Shown here piece by piece: positions 18,658-26,829 of a DNA stretch of 64,000 nt (its first letter is position 1; each line of letters starts with the position of its first letter). The DNA comes from Blastocatellia bacterium. GTDB lineage: Bacteria; Acidobacteriota; Blastocatellia; Pyrinomonadales; Pyrinomonadaceae. The position numbers and the translations under genes are program-made. Location of the stretch: the NCBI GenBank assembly GCA_016789265.1, contig JAEUQK010000029.1, forward strand, positions 310,001-374,000, read 5' to 3'. The notes below the pieces were generated by a model, which was not told the origin of the DNA, searched no databases, and worked only from the letters and a program-made list of their open reading frames with translations.

Positions 18658-19149
18658 ATGGAATCAGCACAAAGTAAGGGTGAAACAATGGGTATCGATC
18701 GGAAGGATTTTATCGAATCGGTTGCATATCTCTTGAGAGAGACGTTCGAAGGCTCGCCGGAAGGACAGCCAAGCGTGTTTCTGGATCGCGGCATAGGGAT
18801 CTTCAACACACTTTCAAGCATTAACGCCGAGGCGGCGTCGAAAGACTCTTACGGGACGACAATTGCAGCTCACACTGAACATGCCAAGTTTTATCTTGAC
18901 CGAATATGCGAATTCATAAACGGCCGTACGGAAAAAGTAAACTGGGAAGATTCGTGGCTGATCGAGTCCGTAAACGATGCCGAATGGGACGCCCTCCGCG
19001 ACAGCGTTCGCCGGGCATATGAAAATACGCTCAAGTGTATCGCTGAGGATCGGGACTGGACAGAGATGCAGGTGGGGATGGCGATGGGAATGATCGCCCA
19101 TACTGCATATCACCTGGGAGCGATCAGGCAGATGACTAAGGCAAATTAG
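18658..19149 (+). CDS. DinB-like four-helix protein
   Basis: 163 aa, helical, with histidines placed as in DinB/YfiT metalloproteins: AAHTEHAKFYLDR in the second helix and HTAYHLGAIRQM in the last. These would form the three-His metal site typical of the superfamily, which includes thiol-dependent transferases and many proteins of unknown role. The start ATG 18658 has AAGAGG 9 bp upstream; ATG 18691 is an alternative. The gene diverges from the methyltransferase with only ~20 bp between the chosen starts, so their promoters must overlap the coding sequences. Confidence 0.8.
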   Translation: MESAQSKGETMGIDRKDFIESVAYLLRETFEGSPEGQPSVFLDRGIGIFNTLSSINAEAASKDSYGTTIAAHTEHAKFYLDRICEFINGRTEKVNWEDSWLIESVNDAEWDALRDSVRRAYENTLKCIAEDRDWTEMQVGMAMGMIAHTAYHLGAIRQMTKAN

Positions 19150-19152
19150 CAG

Positions 19153-19165
19153 CGAATTTCACGAA
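19153..19165. repeat. Copy 1 of a 13-bp dispersed repeat
   Basis: CGAATTTCACGAA occurs here and again at 19688-19700, flanking the VOC gene. See the entry for copy 2. Confidence 0.5.
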
Positions 19166-19261
19166 TTCGACAGATCTGTTCGCGATCGTTCAAGGCCGCC
19201 TAGTGTATGAATGCAATTAGGCTAAAATTCTGAATCTCTGTGATCAGTAGCAAGAAATGTT

Positions 19262-19678
19262 ATGTCAAACTTGTTCCACCTGGCGTTTCCGGTCGATGAC
19301 CTTGCTGCCGCACGCGAATTTTACGGCGGCGTGCTCGGATGCGAAGAGGGCAGGAGTTCCGAAAGATGGATCGATTTCAATCTGTACGGCCATCAGATCG
19401 TTGCTCATCTGGCGGAAATCGGTTCGGGTGTAAAGGCCGAGAATTTCGTCGATGCCGACCATGTTCCAGTTCCGCACTTTGGGATGATCTTGCCGATGGA
19501 AGAATGGAAGGAGCTTTCGGAACGATTACGGGCCGCGGGCGTGAAATTCGTCATCGAGCCGAAAATACGTTTTGCAGGCGAGGTCGGCGAACAGGCGACG
19601 ATGTTCTTTCTCGACCCGAGCGGCAACGCGCTCGAATTCAAAGCGTTCAATGATCTTTCGCAGGTATTTGCGAAATGA
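19262..19678 (+). CDS. VOC (glyoxalase/bleomycin-resistance fold) protein
   Basis: 138 aa with the two beta-alpha-beta-beta-beta halves of a vicinal-oxygen-chelate protein. The first starts [24 protein letters not shown] and the second runs from [10 protein letters not shown] to [15 protein letters not shown]. Candidate metal ligands are His in FHLAF, His in VPHFG and Glu in LEFK. Members include dioxygenases, lyases and resistance proteins; the substrate cannot be read. Its stop overlaps the deacetylase start as ATGA (19675-19678), implying cotranslation. Confidence 0.88.
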   Translation: MSNLFHLAFPVDDLAAAREFYGGVLGCEEGRSSERWIDFNLYGHQIVAHLAEIGSGVKAENFVDADHVPVPHFGMILPMEEWKELSERLRAAGVKFVIEPKIRFAGEVGEQATMFFLDPSGNALEFKAFNDLSQVFAK

Positions 19679-20655
19679 AATTAACCACGAATTTCACGAA
19701 GCTGAAAATGTCCGCTTTAGGTGCGATCATCACGATGGGGTTGTTCTTCTGCCCAACGGCGGTGTTTTCGCAACTTAAGAGGACCATAGCAGTGACGATC
19801 GACGATCTGCCGGTGGTCACGACTCGAGCCGACCTGAAAAGCCGGCAGGAGATCACAAAGAAGTTGCTCGGGCATATCACGAAAGCCAAGGTCCCGGCTA
19901 TCGGTTTCGTAAACGAGAACAAACTTTATACAGACGAAAAGAGAGACGAAAAGAAGGTCGATCTGCTGCGGATGTGGCTTGCGGCCGGGTTGGAACTTGG
20001 CAATCACACGTTTTCACATCGGAGTGCGGACGCGATCTCGGTAAAGGAATATACGGACGACATACTTCGCGGCGAGGTGATCACCAAAGAACTGCTGGCC
20101 GAGAACGGCAGGAAGATGCGCTATTTTCGGCATCCATTCCTGCAAACCGGTGCCGACGTGCAGGTGAAGACCGCGATCTACAAATTCCTCGAAGACCACG
20201 GTTATACGGTCGCCCCAATAACATTCGACAACGCGGACTATATTTTTTCGCGGGCATACGACATCGCTTTTGATCGCGGCGACAAAAAGCTGATGAAGAG
20301 GGTCGGCGATGCATACGTGCCATACATGGAGACGAAGCTCGAATATTGGGAGCGGCAGTCGCAGAGAACACTGGGACGGGAAATGAGCCAAACCTTGCTC
20401 ATACATGCTAATTTCATCAACTCGGATCATTTTGACGATCTTGCGGCAATGTTGAAGCGTCGGGGTTATAAGTTCATCACGTTGGATGAAGCGTTGAAAG
20501 ACGAAGCTTACAGGCTGCCTGATAATTTCACGCGGCGCGCCGGTATCTCATGGCTTCATCGCTGGACGCTGGACAAGGGAAAAGAGTTGGTTCTGCCTAA
20601 CGAACCGATGGTGCCGGAGTTTGTGCTCAAGCTTTCCGGCTTTGAATCTGAATAA
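19675..20655 (+). CDS. Secreted polysaccharide deacetylase (NodB-fold)
   Basis: 326 aa. A hydrophobic segment ([20 protein letters not shown]) is a signal peptide, so the enzyme acts in the periplasm or outside. The catalytic domain has the NodB-type TIDD motif (metal and base aspartates) and the His pair in NHTFSHRS, followed by RHPFLQTG. It should hydrolyse N- or O-acetyl groups from a glycan such as peptidoglycan or chitin oligomers; which one is unknown. ATG 19675 overlaps the VOC stop, but ATG 19708 directly before the signal peptide is equally possible. The first ten codons derive from the dispersed repeat TTAACCACGAATTTCACGAA, which favours the later start. Confidence 0.9.
   Translation: MKLTTNFTKLKMSALGAIITMGLFFCPTAVFSQLKRTIAVTIDDLPVVTTRADLKSRQEITKKLLGHITKAKVPAIGFVNENKLYTDEKRDEKKVDLLRMWLAAGLELGNHTFSHRSADAISVKEYTDDILRGEVITKELLAENGRKMRYFRHPFLQTGADVQVKTAIYKFLEDHGYTVAPITFDNADYIFSRAYDIAFDRGDKKLMKRVGDAYVPYMETKLEYWERQSQRTLGREMSQTLLIHANFINSDHFDDLAAMLKRRGYKFITLDEALKDEAYRLPDNFTRRAGISWLHRWTLDKGKELVLPNEPMVPEFVLKLSGFESE
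19688..19700. repeat. Copy 2 of a 13-bp dispersed repeat
   Basis: CGAATTTCACGAA, identical to 19153-19165 and within a longer TTAACCACGAATTTCACGAA. It overlaps the annotated N-terminus of the deacetylase. It looks like an intergenic relic element that invaded the 5' end of the gene. Confidence 0.5.
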
Positions 20656-20666
20656 GCGGTATTTCC

Positions 20667-20692
20667 CGCAAAGACGCAAAGGCAGCAAAGAC
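20667..20692. repeat. Degenerate GCAAAG short tandem repeat
   Basis: Three GCAAAG-type units (CGCAAAG, ACGCAAAG, GCAGCAAAG) fill the 40-bp gap between convergent genes. It resembles degenerate intergenic tandem repeats seen in other genomes. Confidence 0.45.
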
Positions 20693-20695
20693 GGA

Positions 20696-22273
20696 TCAGG
20701 CTTTCATAAATTCGCCGTCGATCATTCTAGAAATTCCAAGCGGATTCCCATCTTTTAGTTCGTCAGGCAATGCCTGATCGGGAAAATTCTGATAACAAAC
20801 GAGGCGTGCGAAGCGCGTGATAGCGCGTGTTCCGACCGCGGTCGAGCGACCGTCGGACGTCGCGGGATACGGCCCGCCGTGGACCATTGACGGACAAACC
20901 TCGACGCCGGTCGAGAAGCCATTGAAGATCAAACGGCCAACCTTCGTTTCAAGTATCGCGATAAGATCAGCGTACTCCTTCATATCTTCTTCGGTTCCGT
21001 GAATTGAAGCGGTCAATTGTCCCTCGAGCGAGCGGGCGATGCTGAGAAGCTCTTCGTGTTCGTTCGAGCGGATGAGCAACGTCGTCGGTCCGAAGATCTC
21101 ATCGTTCAGATCGGGAGTGTTCAGAAACTCGACAGCAGAGGTTTCAAAGGCCGACGGATTTACAGAGAAACCCGGAAGATCTGCCTCCTCATTCGCGACG
21201 ACCTTTCCAACCTCAGCGGCACGTTTTTGGCTACCCGCGACATAAGACGAACGAATGCCGCCAGTAAGAAGAGGCGAAGGGGCTGTTTTTTCTATGGACC
21301 TGTTGAAACTCGACACGAATTCGTCCGCATCTTTCGGCAAAAAAACGAGGCCGGGCTTAGTACAAAACTGCCCGACTCCGCCTGTGACCGAGGCGTGCAA
21401 ACCGGCCGCGATAGCATCACCGCGTTCCTTTATCGCCGAAGGTAGAATAAATGTCGGATTTACCGAACTCATTTCCGTGTAAACCGGTATCGGTTCCGGC
21501 CGGGCAGCGGCTATGTCCATCAATGCCCGCCCGCCGCGTCGTGATCCAGTAAAACCGACCGCTTTGATCGCCGGATGTTTGACCAAGGCCTGACCGATAT
21601 CGTACCCGCTGGAAAACAAAAGGCTGAACACGCCCTCAGGCATATCGCATTCTCTTGCGGCGTCCATGATAGCGGTGCCGACCAGTTCTGCTGTGCCCGG
21701 ATGTGCTATGTGAGCATTGACGATAACCGGACAGCCCGCTGCTAATGCGGACGCGGTGTCGCCGCCAGCGACCGAATATGCAAGCGGGAAATTACTTGCG
21801 CAAAAAACAGCTACCGGTCCAACCGGACGCAACATCGACCGAACATCCGGTTTCGGCAGTGGCTCGCGGTCAGGGATCGCGTGATCGATGCGTGCATCGA
21901 CCCAAGAGCCTTCGTCGAGCAGGTCGGCGAACATCCGAAGCTGGCCGCAAGTGCGCCCGCGTTCACCTACAAAACGTGCGTTCGGTAAAGACGTTTCGAG
22001 AGTTGCCCGCTGTATCAATGTGTCGCCAAGTGCTTCGATGTTGTCAGCGATCTTTCTAAGAAATACGGCGCGCTCATGGCCGGAAATGTTTCCAAAAGGT
22101 ATTCGGGCGGCATCGGCGAGAGTTGCGGCACGTTCAAGCTCGCCGAGTGCTGCCGAATAAAATGCGGGTTCCACTTCGTTGCCGCTGGCCGGGTCGAACG
22201 CTCGAAAAGTGTTCGCTGTGGCGTCGCCCCGTGAGCGGCCGATAATAGATGTGCCCTTTAATTCGACATTCAT
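20696..22273 (-). CDS. 2-oxoglutarate semialdehyde dehydrogenase (2,5-dioxopentanoate dehydrogenase)
   Basis: 525-aa aldehyde dehydrogenase of the group that oxidises 2,5-dioxopentanoate to 2-oxoglutarate with NAD(P)+. The catalytic Cys is in GGVGQFCTKPGLVF, the general-base Glu in VYTEMSSVNPTF, and the nucleotide-binding region includes FTGSRRGGRAL. The N-terminal arrangement (FRAFDPASGNEVEPAFYSAA) resembles KGSADH proteins of sugar-acid and hydroxyproline pathways. It is the last gene of the hydroxyproline operon, 4 bp after the deaminase gene, and supplies the last step into the TCA cycle. Cytoplasmic and full length. Confidence 0.93.
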   Translation of the reverse strand: MNVELKGTSIIGRSRGDATANTFRAFDPASGNEVEPAFYSAALGELERAATLADAARIPFGNISGHERAVFLRKIADNIEALGDTLIQRATLETSLPNARFVGERGRTCGQLRMFADLLDEGSWVDARIDHAIPDREPLPKPDVRSMLRPVGPVAVFCASNFPLAYSVAGGDTASALAAGCPVIVNAHIAHPGTAELVGTAIMDAARECDMPEGVFSLLFSSGYDIGQALVKHPAIKAVGFTGSRRGGRALMDIAAARPEPIPVYTEMSSVNPTFILPSAIKERGDAIAAGLHASVTGGVGQFCTKPGLVFLPKDADEFVSSFNRSIEKTAPSPLLTGGIRSSYVAGSQKRAAEVGKVVANEEADLPGFSVNPSAFETSAVEFLNTPDLNDEIFGPTTLLIRSNEHEELLSIARSLEGQLTASIHGTEEDMKEYADLIAILETKVGRLIFNGFSTGVEVCPSMVHGGPYPATSDGRSTAVGTRAITRFARLVCYQNFPDQALPDELKDGNPLGISRMIDGEFMKA

Positions 22274-22277
22274 ACTA

Positions 22278-23204
22278 TTAGCTGCCAGTTGCCTGGACTC
22301 GGCCGTCGGCTTGGGGCCGGGTCGCCAATGCGTGTTCGATGATCGCGAGCGTTTCTTCTAGTTCTCTTCCCGTTAGCTTTAAACGCGGCGGACGTACGCG
22401 GGTGCTGCCCCAACCGACCTTTTCCTGGACAAGCTTGATAAGCTGAACAAATTTCGGCACCGTATCGAGTCTCAAGAGCGGGAGAAACCATTTGTATAAC
22501 TCGAACGCCTTTTCAGTCTCGCCATTCATAGCGTAGTTAAAAAGATCGACGGATTCTTTTGGAAACGCGCTCACAAGCCCGGCGATCCAACCCGTTGCGC
22601 CCGCGTCGATCCCTTCGACGATCGCATCATCTACGCCGACGAATATCGCAAGACGACCACCGCAAAGCGCTCTGATCGCGGTAACGCGGCGTACGTCGGT
22701 CGACGATTCCTTCACGGCGTGAAGATTCGGCAATTGTTCAGCTAGTTCGGCGATCTGCTCAGGAAGAAAATCGGTCCCGTAGGCGACCGGATTGTTGTAC
22801 AGCATGCACGAGAGCGGCGTCGCTTTTACGATCTCCGACACGTGATATTTCATCTCTTGCCAATCGCCGCGATAGACGTAAGGCGGCAATACCATCAAGC
22901 CGCTGCAGCCCGCCGATGCCGCTTCGGCGGCTTGTGCGCAGGCTTCGGCCGTGGTCATAGATGCGATGGCTGCGACAATAGGAACGCGATCGCCGACCGC
23001 ACCTGCCACGGTTTTCCAAAGAGCGATCTTCTCGTCCATTGAGAGCGTGCCGCCCTCGCCCAGGCTTCCGTTCGTGACGATGCCTGTGCAGCCGTTTTCG
23101 ACAAGCCAGTTCACATGTCGGCCCGTGAATTCATGGTCGATGTTGAGATGCTCGTCAAAACACGTTGTGATGGCGGGCATCACTCCTTTCCATTCCATTG
23201 TCAT
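22278..23204 (-). CDS. DHDPS-family lyase, probable 1-pyrroline-4-hydroxy-2-carboxylate deaminase
   Basis: 308-aa class I aldolase-fold protein of the DapA superfamily. The Schiff-base Lys is in HAVKESSTDVRR and the catalytic Tyr in MLYNNPVAYG. DapA itself is unlikely: the operon holds an epimerase, a D-hydroxyproline dehydrogenase and a 2-oxoglutarate semialdehyde dehydrogenase, so the reaction should be deamination and dehydration of 1-pyrroline-4-hydroxy-2-carboxylate to 2,5-dioxopentanoate. The start ATG 23204 has GGAGGAATT upstream and overlaps the previous stop as ATGA. Role is inferred from context plus family. Confidence 0.9.
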   Translation of the reverse strand: MTMEWKGVMPAITTCFDEHLNIDHEFTGRHVNWLVENGCTGIVTNGSLGEGGTLSMDEKIALWKTVAGAVGDRVPIVAAIASMTTAEACAQAAEAASAGCSGLMVLPPYVYRGDWQEMKYHVSEIVKATPLSCMLYNNPVAYGTDFLPEQIAELAEQLPNLHAVKESSTDVRRVTAIRALCGGRLAIFVGVDDAIVEGIDAGATGWIAGLVSAFPKESVDLFNYAMNGETEKAFELYKWFLPLLRLDTVPKFVQLIKLVQEKVGWGSTRVRPPRLKLTGRELEETLAIIEHALATRPQADGRVQATGS

Positions 23205-24439
23205 AATTCCTCCATTCTAACCGGAAAGATCGGCGGGCGCACGGTGCCCGGCTTCCAACCGAAAAGAAACTCGTTCGCAGCACCGCAAACGCGGCCCTGG
23301 CAAGATCCCATTCCGCAGCGGGTCTGGAGTTTTGCTTCGCGCGAATTGTCGAATTCTGAAAGTCGGCCGTAGGTAACGTCTTCGCAGCGGCAGACGATAG
23401 TGTCCGGCTGCGCAAGTGTCTTCAATTCGTTTCTTAATGCGAAAGCGTCATTCAACGCATTGCCAAATCCTCGGGCCCTATCGCGTTCGGCAAAAAGTGA
23501 TCGAGCGGTTTCGGACTGTCCGGTGGCCGCGAGGCCGGCGATCTTACCTTCGGCCAACGACGATTCAACACCGGCCATCCCGGTTGGTTCGCCGGCGCAA
23601 TAGATGCCGTTCGCGGAGGTTCTTTGAAATTCATCGACCGCGACATAACCATTGTCGATCCGGCAGCCAAGGATCGATGCCAGTTCGGTGTTCGGGACGA
23701 GATGAAAACCACAAGCCAAAAAATCGCATTCTACGTCCCACGACCGGCCGCCGCTGACAAGTGTTACAGCCGTCAGTTTTTCGTCGCCGATCGCTTTCGT
23801 TACCCAACAGCCCGTCAAGTAAGGAATGTTCAAGAGGCGCGACCGGATCGTTATCGCCTGTGCGAGCTTTGACGGCCGTGCCAGGAGGTGGAGACCGAAA
23901 CGGCGTATGTTGAATGAAGTGGCTTGTTCGGCGATCGCAGCGACGATCGCGCCTTTGTTTTTCAAATAGTCGGCGACTGCGAAAAGAAGCGGTCCGGTAC
24001 CGGATACGACGATCCGTTTTCCGGCAACACTGAGACCGCCCTTGACCAAAGCCTGAAGTCCGCCTGCGCCAAACACGCCGGGAAGTGTCCAGCCGGGAAA
24101 GGGAAGGAAACGTTCGCGGGCCCCTGTGGCAATGATGAGCTTTTCGTATTCGAGTTCGATACGGCCTTCCGGCGTTTCCGCCAATAGGCAGTTGGTGCCG
24201 GACGCGGCAAAGATCTGGGCGTTGTTCATGACTTGAACCTTGCCTGAGCCGATGCTTTTTATTAGTTCCAGTGCCTGCGGCGATTTGGTTTTCCCTAGCT
24301 CGGCACGCCAGATCTGGCCTCCAAGGTTAGGATTATCATCGGCGATCAAAACTCGCGCGGTTTTAGATGCTGCGGCCGCTGCAGAAAGCCCTGCCGCACC
24401 TCCGCCGACTATCAAAACTTCGCACGATGTTTTATTCAT
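23201..24439 (-). CDS. D-hydroxyproline dehydrogenase, FAD/NAD-type subunit (HcnB-like)
   Basis: 412 aa. The FAD motif VLIVGGGAAGLSAAAAA is at the N-terminus and a second Rossmann motif is IVVSGTGPLLFAVADYL. The C-terminus has a four-Cys BFD-like iron-sulfur domain: CRCEDVTYG and CGMGSCQGRVCG. This layout matches HcnB of hydrogen cyanide synthase and the alpha subunit of three-component D-hydroxyproline/proline dehydrogenases. It would pass electrons from the amine-oxidising subunit to the membrane chain. It overlaps the [2Fe-2S] gene by 8 bp and the deaminase gene by 4 bp. Confidence 0.9.
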   Translation of the reverse strand: MNKTSCEVLIVGGGAAGLSAAAAASKTARVLIADDNPNLGGQIWRAELGKTKSPQALELIKSIGSGKVQVMNNAQIFAASGTNCLLAETPEGRIELEYEKLIIATGARERFLPFPGWTLPGVFGAGGLQALVKGGLSVAGKRIVVSGTGPLLFAVADYLKNKGAIVAAIAEQATSFNIRRFGLHLLARPSKLAQAITIRSRLLNIPYLTGCWVTKAIGDEKLTAVTLVSGGRSWDVECDFLACGFHLVPNTELASILGCRIDNGYVAVDEFQRTSANGIYCAGEPTGMAGVESSLAEGKIAGLAATGQSETARSLFAERDRARGFGNALNDAFALRNELKTLAQPDTIVCRCEDVTYGRLSEFDNSREAKLQTRCGMGSCQGRVCGAANEFLFGWKPGTVRPPIFPVRMEEL

Positions 24440-24671
24440 CGGTGACGATCTCCATTCCTTCCCGAACGATTACGGTGCAGCTACGTTGATGAGCGACTCC
24501 GTTGATGGTGACGCGGCATTCAAAGCAAATTCCCATTCCGCATAGTGGTCCGCGGACTTCCCCGGCAACCGATCGGCGAAACCTATCGAAGCCATGTGAC
24601 AACAGAATGGCAGCGACTGTGGTCCCTTCGCCAGCTTTCACTGCATTACCATTGACTCTTAGGTTGATCAA
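24432..24671 (-). CDS. D-hydroxyproline dehydrogenase, small [2Fe-2S] subunit (HcnA-like)
   Basis: 79 aa with a ferredoxin-like [2Fe-2S] site: Cys spacing C-x4-C-x2-C-x11-C in GPLCGMGICFECRVTINGV and HQRSC. It is the small electron-transfer subunit of the HcnABC-type dehydrogenase. It overlaps both neighbours (4 bp as ATGA with HcnC-like, 8 bp with HcnB-like), so the three subunits are cotranslated. Confidence 0.92.
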   Translation of the reverse strand: MINLRVNGNAVKAGEGTTVAAILLSHGFDRFRRSVAGEVRGPLCGMGICFECRVTINGVAHQRSCTVIVREGMEIVTDE

Positions 24672-25795
24672 TGTGTATCGGTCCTCCTTCCCGGAAGGTA
24701 GGGATCGATCGGTATCGCCGTTTCGCGGCCGAGAATTGTGTCAGTGATGAGTTCGGCGGTGCCGATCGAGGTTGTGATTCCCAATCCCTCGTGGCCGGCT
24801 GCGACATATACGTTTTCACTGTCGGGAAGCTTTCCGATGTATGGCAGATTGTCCGGAGTCGCGGGGCGAAACCCTGTCCAGACCCGAGTGACCGAGAGAC
24901 TGCGAAGGCCAGCCATAAACTCAAAGGCCCGCGATGTCATACGCCGGACGATATTGTGATCGATCTCATCTGTTTCTGCCCCGAACTGTCGCGATGAACC
25001 GAGCAGTAATTGTCCGGTACCTCGAGGCTGGACATTGAAGGCGACCGATTCACTGCTTGTACCATGTGCCGATCTTAGATATCCAAGCTCGACAAGCTGG
25101 TGACGAACAAAATTCGGATAACGCTCGGTTATGATCAGATGGCCTTTTCGTTTAGCGATAACCAATCCGGGCGAAAGATCGGCCGCGGCAAAACCCGCAG
25201 CATTTACGATCAACTTCGACAAAATACGTTCTCCGTTGTCGAGCTTCACGCCGTCGTCCGTTATTTCCAGCACGCGTCGTCCGGTTCGCAGTACAGAGCC
25301 ATTTTGCTTTGCAGTTTCGATCAAATATCGAGTTGCAAAAAGCTGATAGACGACGCTGTCGCCACGGACAAGGAGTCCGCCTGCGAGTCCTTCACGGAGA
25401 TTTGGTTCTGCATTGCGAAGCGATCTTTCATCAAGTATCTCGGAGTTCAAACCGCGACTTGAGTAAAGATCATGCTTGCGGCGAACCTCGTTCATTTCTT
25501 CGTCATCGGCGGCGACCCAGATCGTACCGCAGTTCTCAAATTCTGCAAGCGTCGGTAATTCAGGGACCAGTTCATTCCATAGCGTCTGGGAGTATTGCGT
25601 TAGAGCAAATTGAGCATCGCTATCATCCATCACAACGATGTGTCCCATGCCCGCGGCGGTCGCTCCAGAGGCGACGTTCTTCGATTCGACGATGACGACA
25701 TGCAATCCTTCGCGCGCGAGTGACGCGGCGCAAGCCGCACCGACTATGCCGGCTCCGATCACTGCAACGTCAAAGGTCTTGGTCGAAGTGGTCAT
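24668..25795 (-). CDS. D-hydroxyproline dehydrogenase, amine-oxidising FAD subunit (HcnC-like)
   Basis: About 375 aa of the DAO/glycine-oxidase family. The N-terminal FAD motif is DVAVIGAGIVGAACAASLA, and the C-terminal region has RVWTGFRPATPDNLPYIG and AAGHEGLGITTSIGTAEL. It should oxidise cis-4-hydroxy-D-proline to 1-pyrroline-4-hydroxy-2-carboxylate. ATG 25795 is placed 22 bp after the epimerase stop. An upstream ATG at 25852 would overlap the epimerase by 35 bp and add 19 residues before the Rossmann fold, so it is less likely. Reaction is inferred from family and operon. Confidence 0.9.
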   Translation of the reverse strand: MTTSTKTFDVAVIGAGIVGAACAASLAREGLHVVIVESKNVASGATAAGMGHIVVMDDSDAQFALTQYSQTLWNELVPELPTLAEFENCGTIWVAADDEEMNEVRRKHDLYSSRGLNSEILDERSLRNAEPNLREGLAGGLLVRGDSVVYQLFATRYLIETAKQNGSVLRTGRRVLEITDDGVKLDNGERILSKLIVNAAGFAAADLSPGLVIAKRKGHLIITERYPNFVRHQLVELGYLRSAHGTSSESVAFNVQPRGTGQLLLGSSRQFGAETDEIDHNIVRRMTSRAFEFMAGLRSLSVTRVWTGFRPATPDNLPYIGKLPDSENVYVAAGHEGLGITTSIGTAELITDTILGRETAIPIDPYLPGRRTDTH

Positions 25796-25817
25796 CTGCA
25801 GTAAGTCAAAAATGAAT

Positions 25818-26750
25818 TCACGCGATCCCGAAGCGGTAAGGATCGTCGTCATCGAAGAGCATCTCGACCTCGGCGGTCACGTGCGCAGTGCCGCGAATGA
25901 TCGGAATGATCCGGCCGCCGTCTATTCGCACTTTTCCTTCGAACCAACTTCCGATGAGACTTTCCTGTTTCCATGTCTCACCCTCTTTCAGTTTGCCGTC
26001 AGCGACAAGGCAGGCGAGTTTCGCACTAGTACCCGTGCCGCACGGCGAACGGTCATACTCAAAGCCCGGGCAAAGCACGAAATTACGGCTGTCAGCATTC
26101 GGCGTTGGAGAAAACAATTCTACGTGATCGATCTCTGCACCATCTTTGCCGGTGATCTTGTTCGCGATCAACGCGTTTCGTACCGCGACAGTGAAATCGG
26201 TCAGCGCTTCGAGATTTGCAAGCTCGATGGTCAAACTATGCTCACCGATCAGAAAGAACCAGTTCCCGCCATAGGCAATGTCACCGGTAACCAAGCCGTA
26301 AGCGGGAACGTCGACGGTGACATCCTTAGCATGTCGATAGCTTGGTACGTTGTTTATCGTGACTGAACCGTCCGCGTTCAGTTCAACATCGACCTTTCCG
26401 ACCGGAGTTTCGATCGTGTGAGTGCCATTCGAGATCCGACCCATGTATTCGAGCGTTTTTACAAGCCCAATACTGCCGTGGCCGCACATGCCAAGGTAGC
26501 CGACGTTATTAAAATAGATAACACCGGCTGCCGAGGTGCTTTCGACCGGATCGCAAAGCAGCGCACCTACAATGGCGTCGTGTCCGCGCGGTTCGCAAAC
26601 GACAGCCGTTCGGAGATGGTCATGATCGCGGCGAAAAACTTCGAGTCGTTCGGCCATAGAACCGCCGCCTAGATCCGGGAACCCGTCAATGATCACCCGC
26701 GTCGGCTCGCCGCCGGTGTGTGAGTCGATCGCTTTGATGCGTTCGGCCAT
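25818..26750 (-). CDS. 4-hydroxyproline 2-epimerase (proline racemase family)
   Basis: 310 aa. Both catalytic cysteines of the two-base racemase mechanism are present: [12 protein letters not shown] (~Cys 90) and [14 protein letters not shown] (~Cys 236). The second Cys separates epimerases from the hydroxyproline dehydratase branch, which has Thr there. It converts trans-4-hydroxy-L-proline to cis-4-hydroxy-D-proline, the entry step of the pathway. It is the first gene of the operon. The promoter should be within the 79 bp shared with the divergent deacetylase-family gene. Cytoplasmic, full length. Confidence 0.94.
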   Translation of the reverse strand: MAERIKAIDSHTGGEPTRVIIDGFPDLGGGSMAERLEVFRRDHDHLRTAVVCEPRGHDAIVGALLCDPVESTSAAGVIYFNNVGYLGMCGHGSIGLVKTLEYMGRISNGTHTIETPVGKVDVELNADGSVTINNVPSYRHAKDVTVDVPAYGLVTGDIAYGGNWFFLIGEHSLTIELANLEALTDFTVAVRNALIANKITGKDGAEIDHVELFSPTPNADSRNFVLCPGFEYDRSPCGTGTSAKLACLVADGKLKEGETWKQESLIGSWFEGKVRIDGGRIIPIIRGTAHVTAEVEMLFDDDDPYRFGIA

Positions 26751-26829
26751 AATGTTTGTTGATCGATCGGGAAAAGCTTTAACCTACTCCGGATAGTTTA
26801 TAGTTATTATTTATTAGTATGAAATCGAG

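Noticed and set aside
25638-26366. 242-codon plus-strand frame in the hydroxyproline operon
   Set aside because: It lies antisense to the HcnC-like and epimerase genes, whose motifs are clear.
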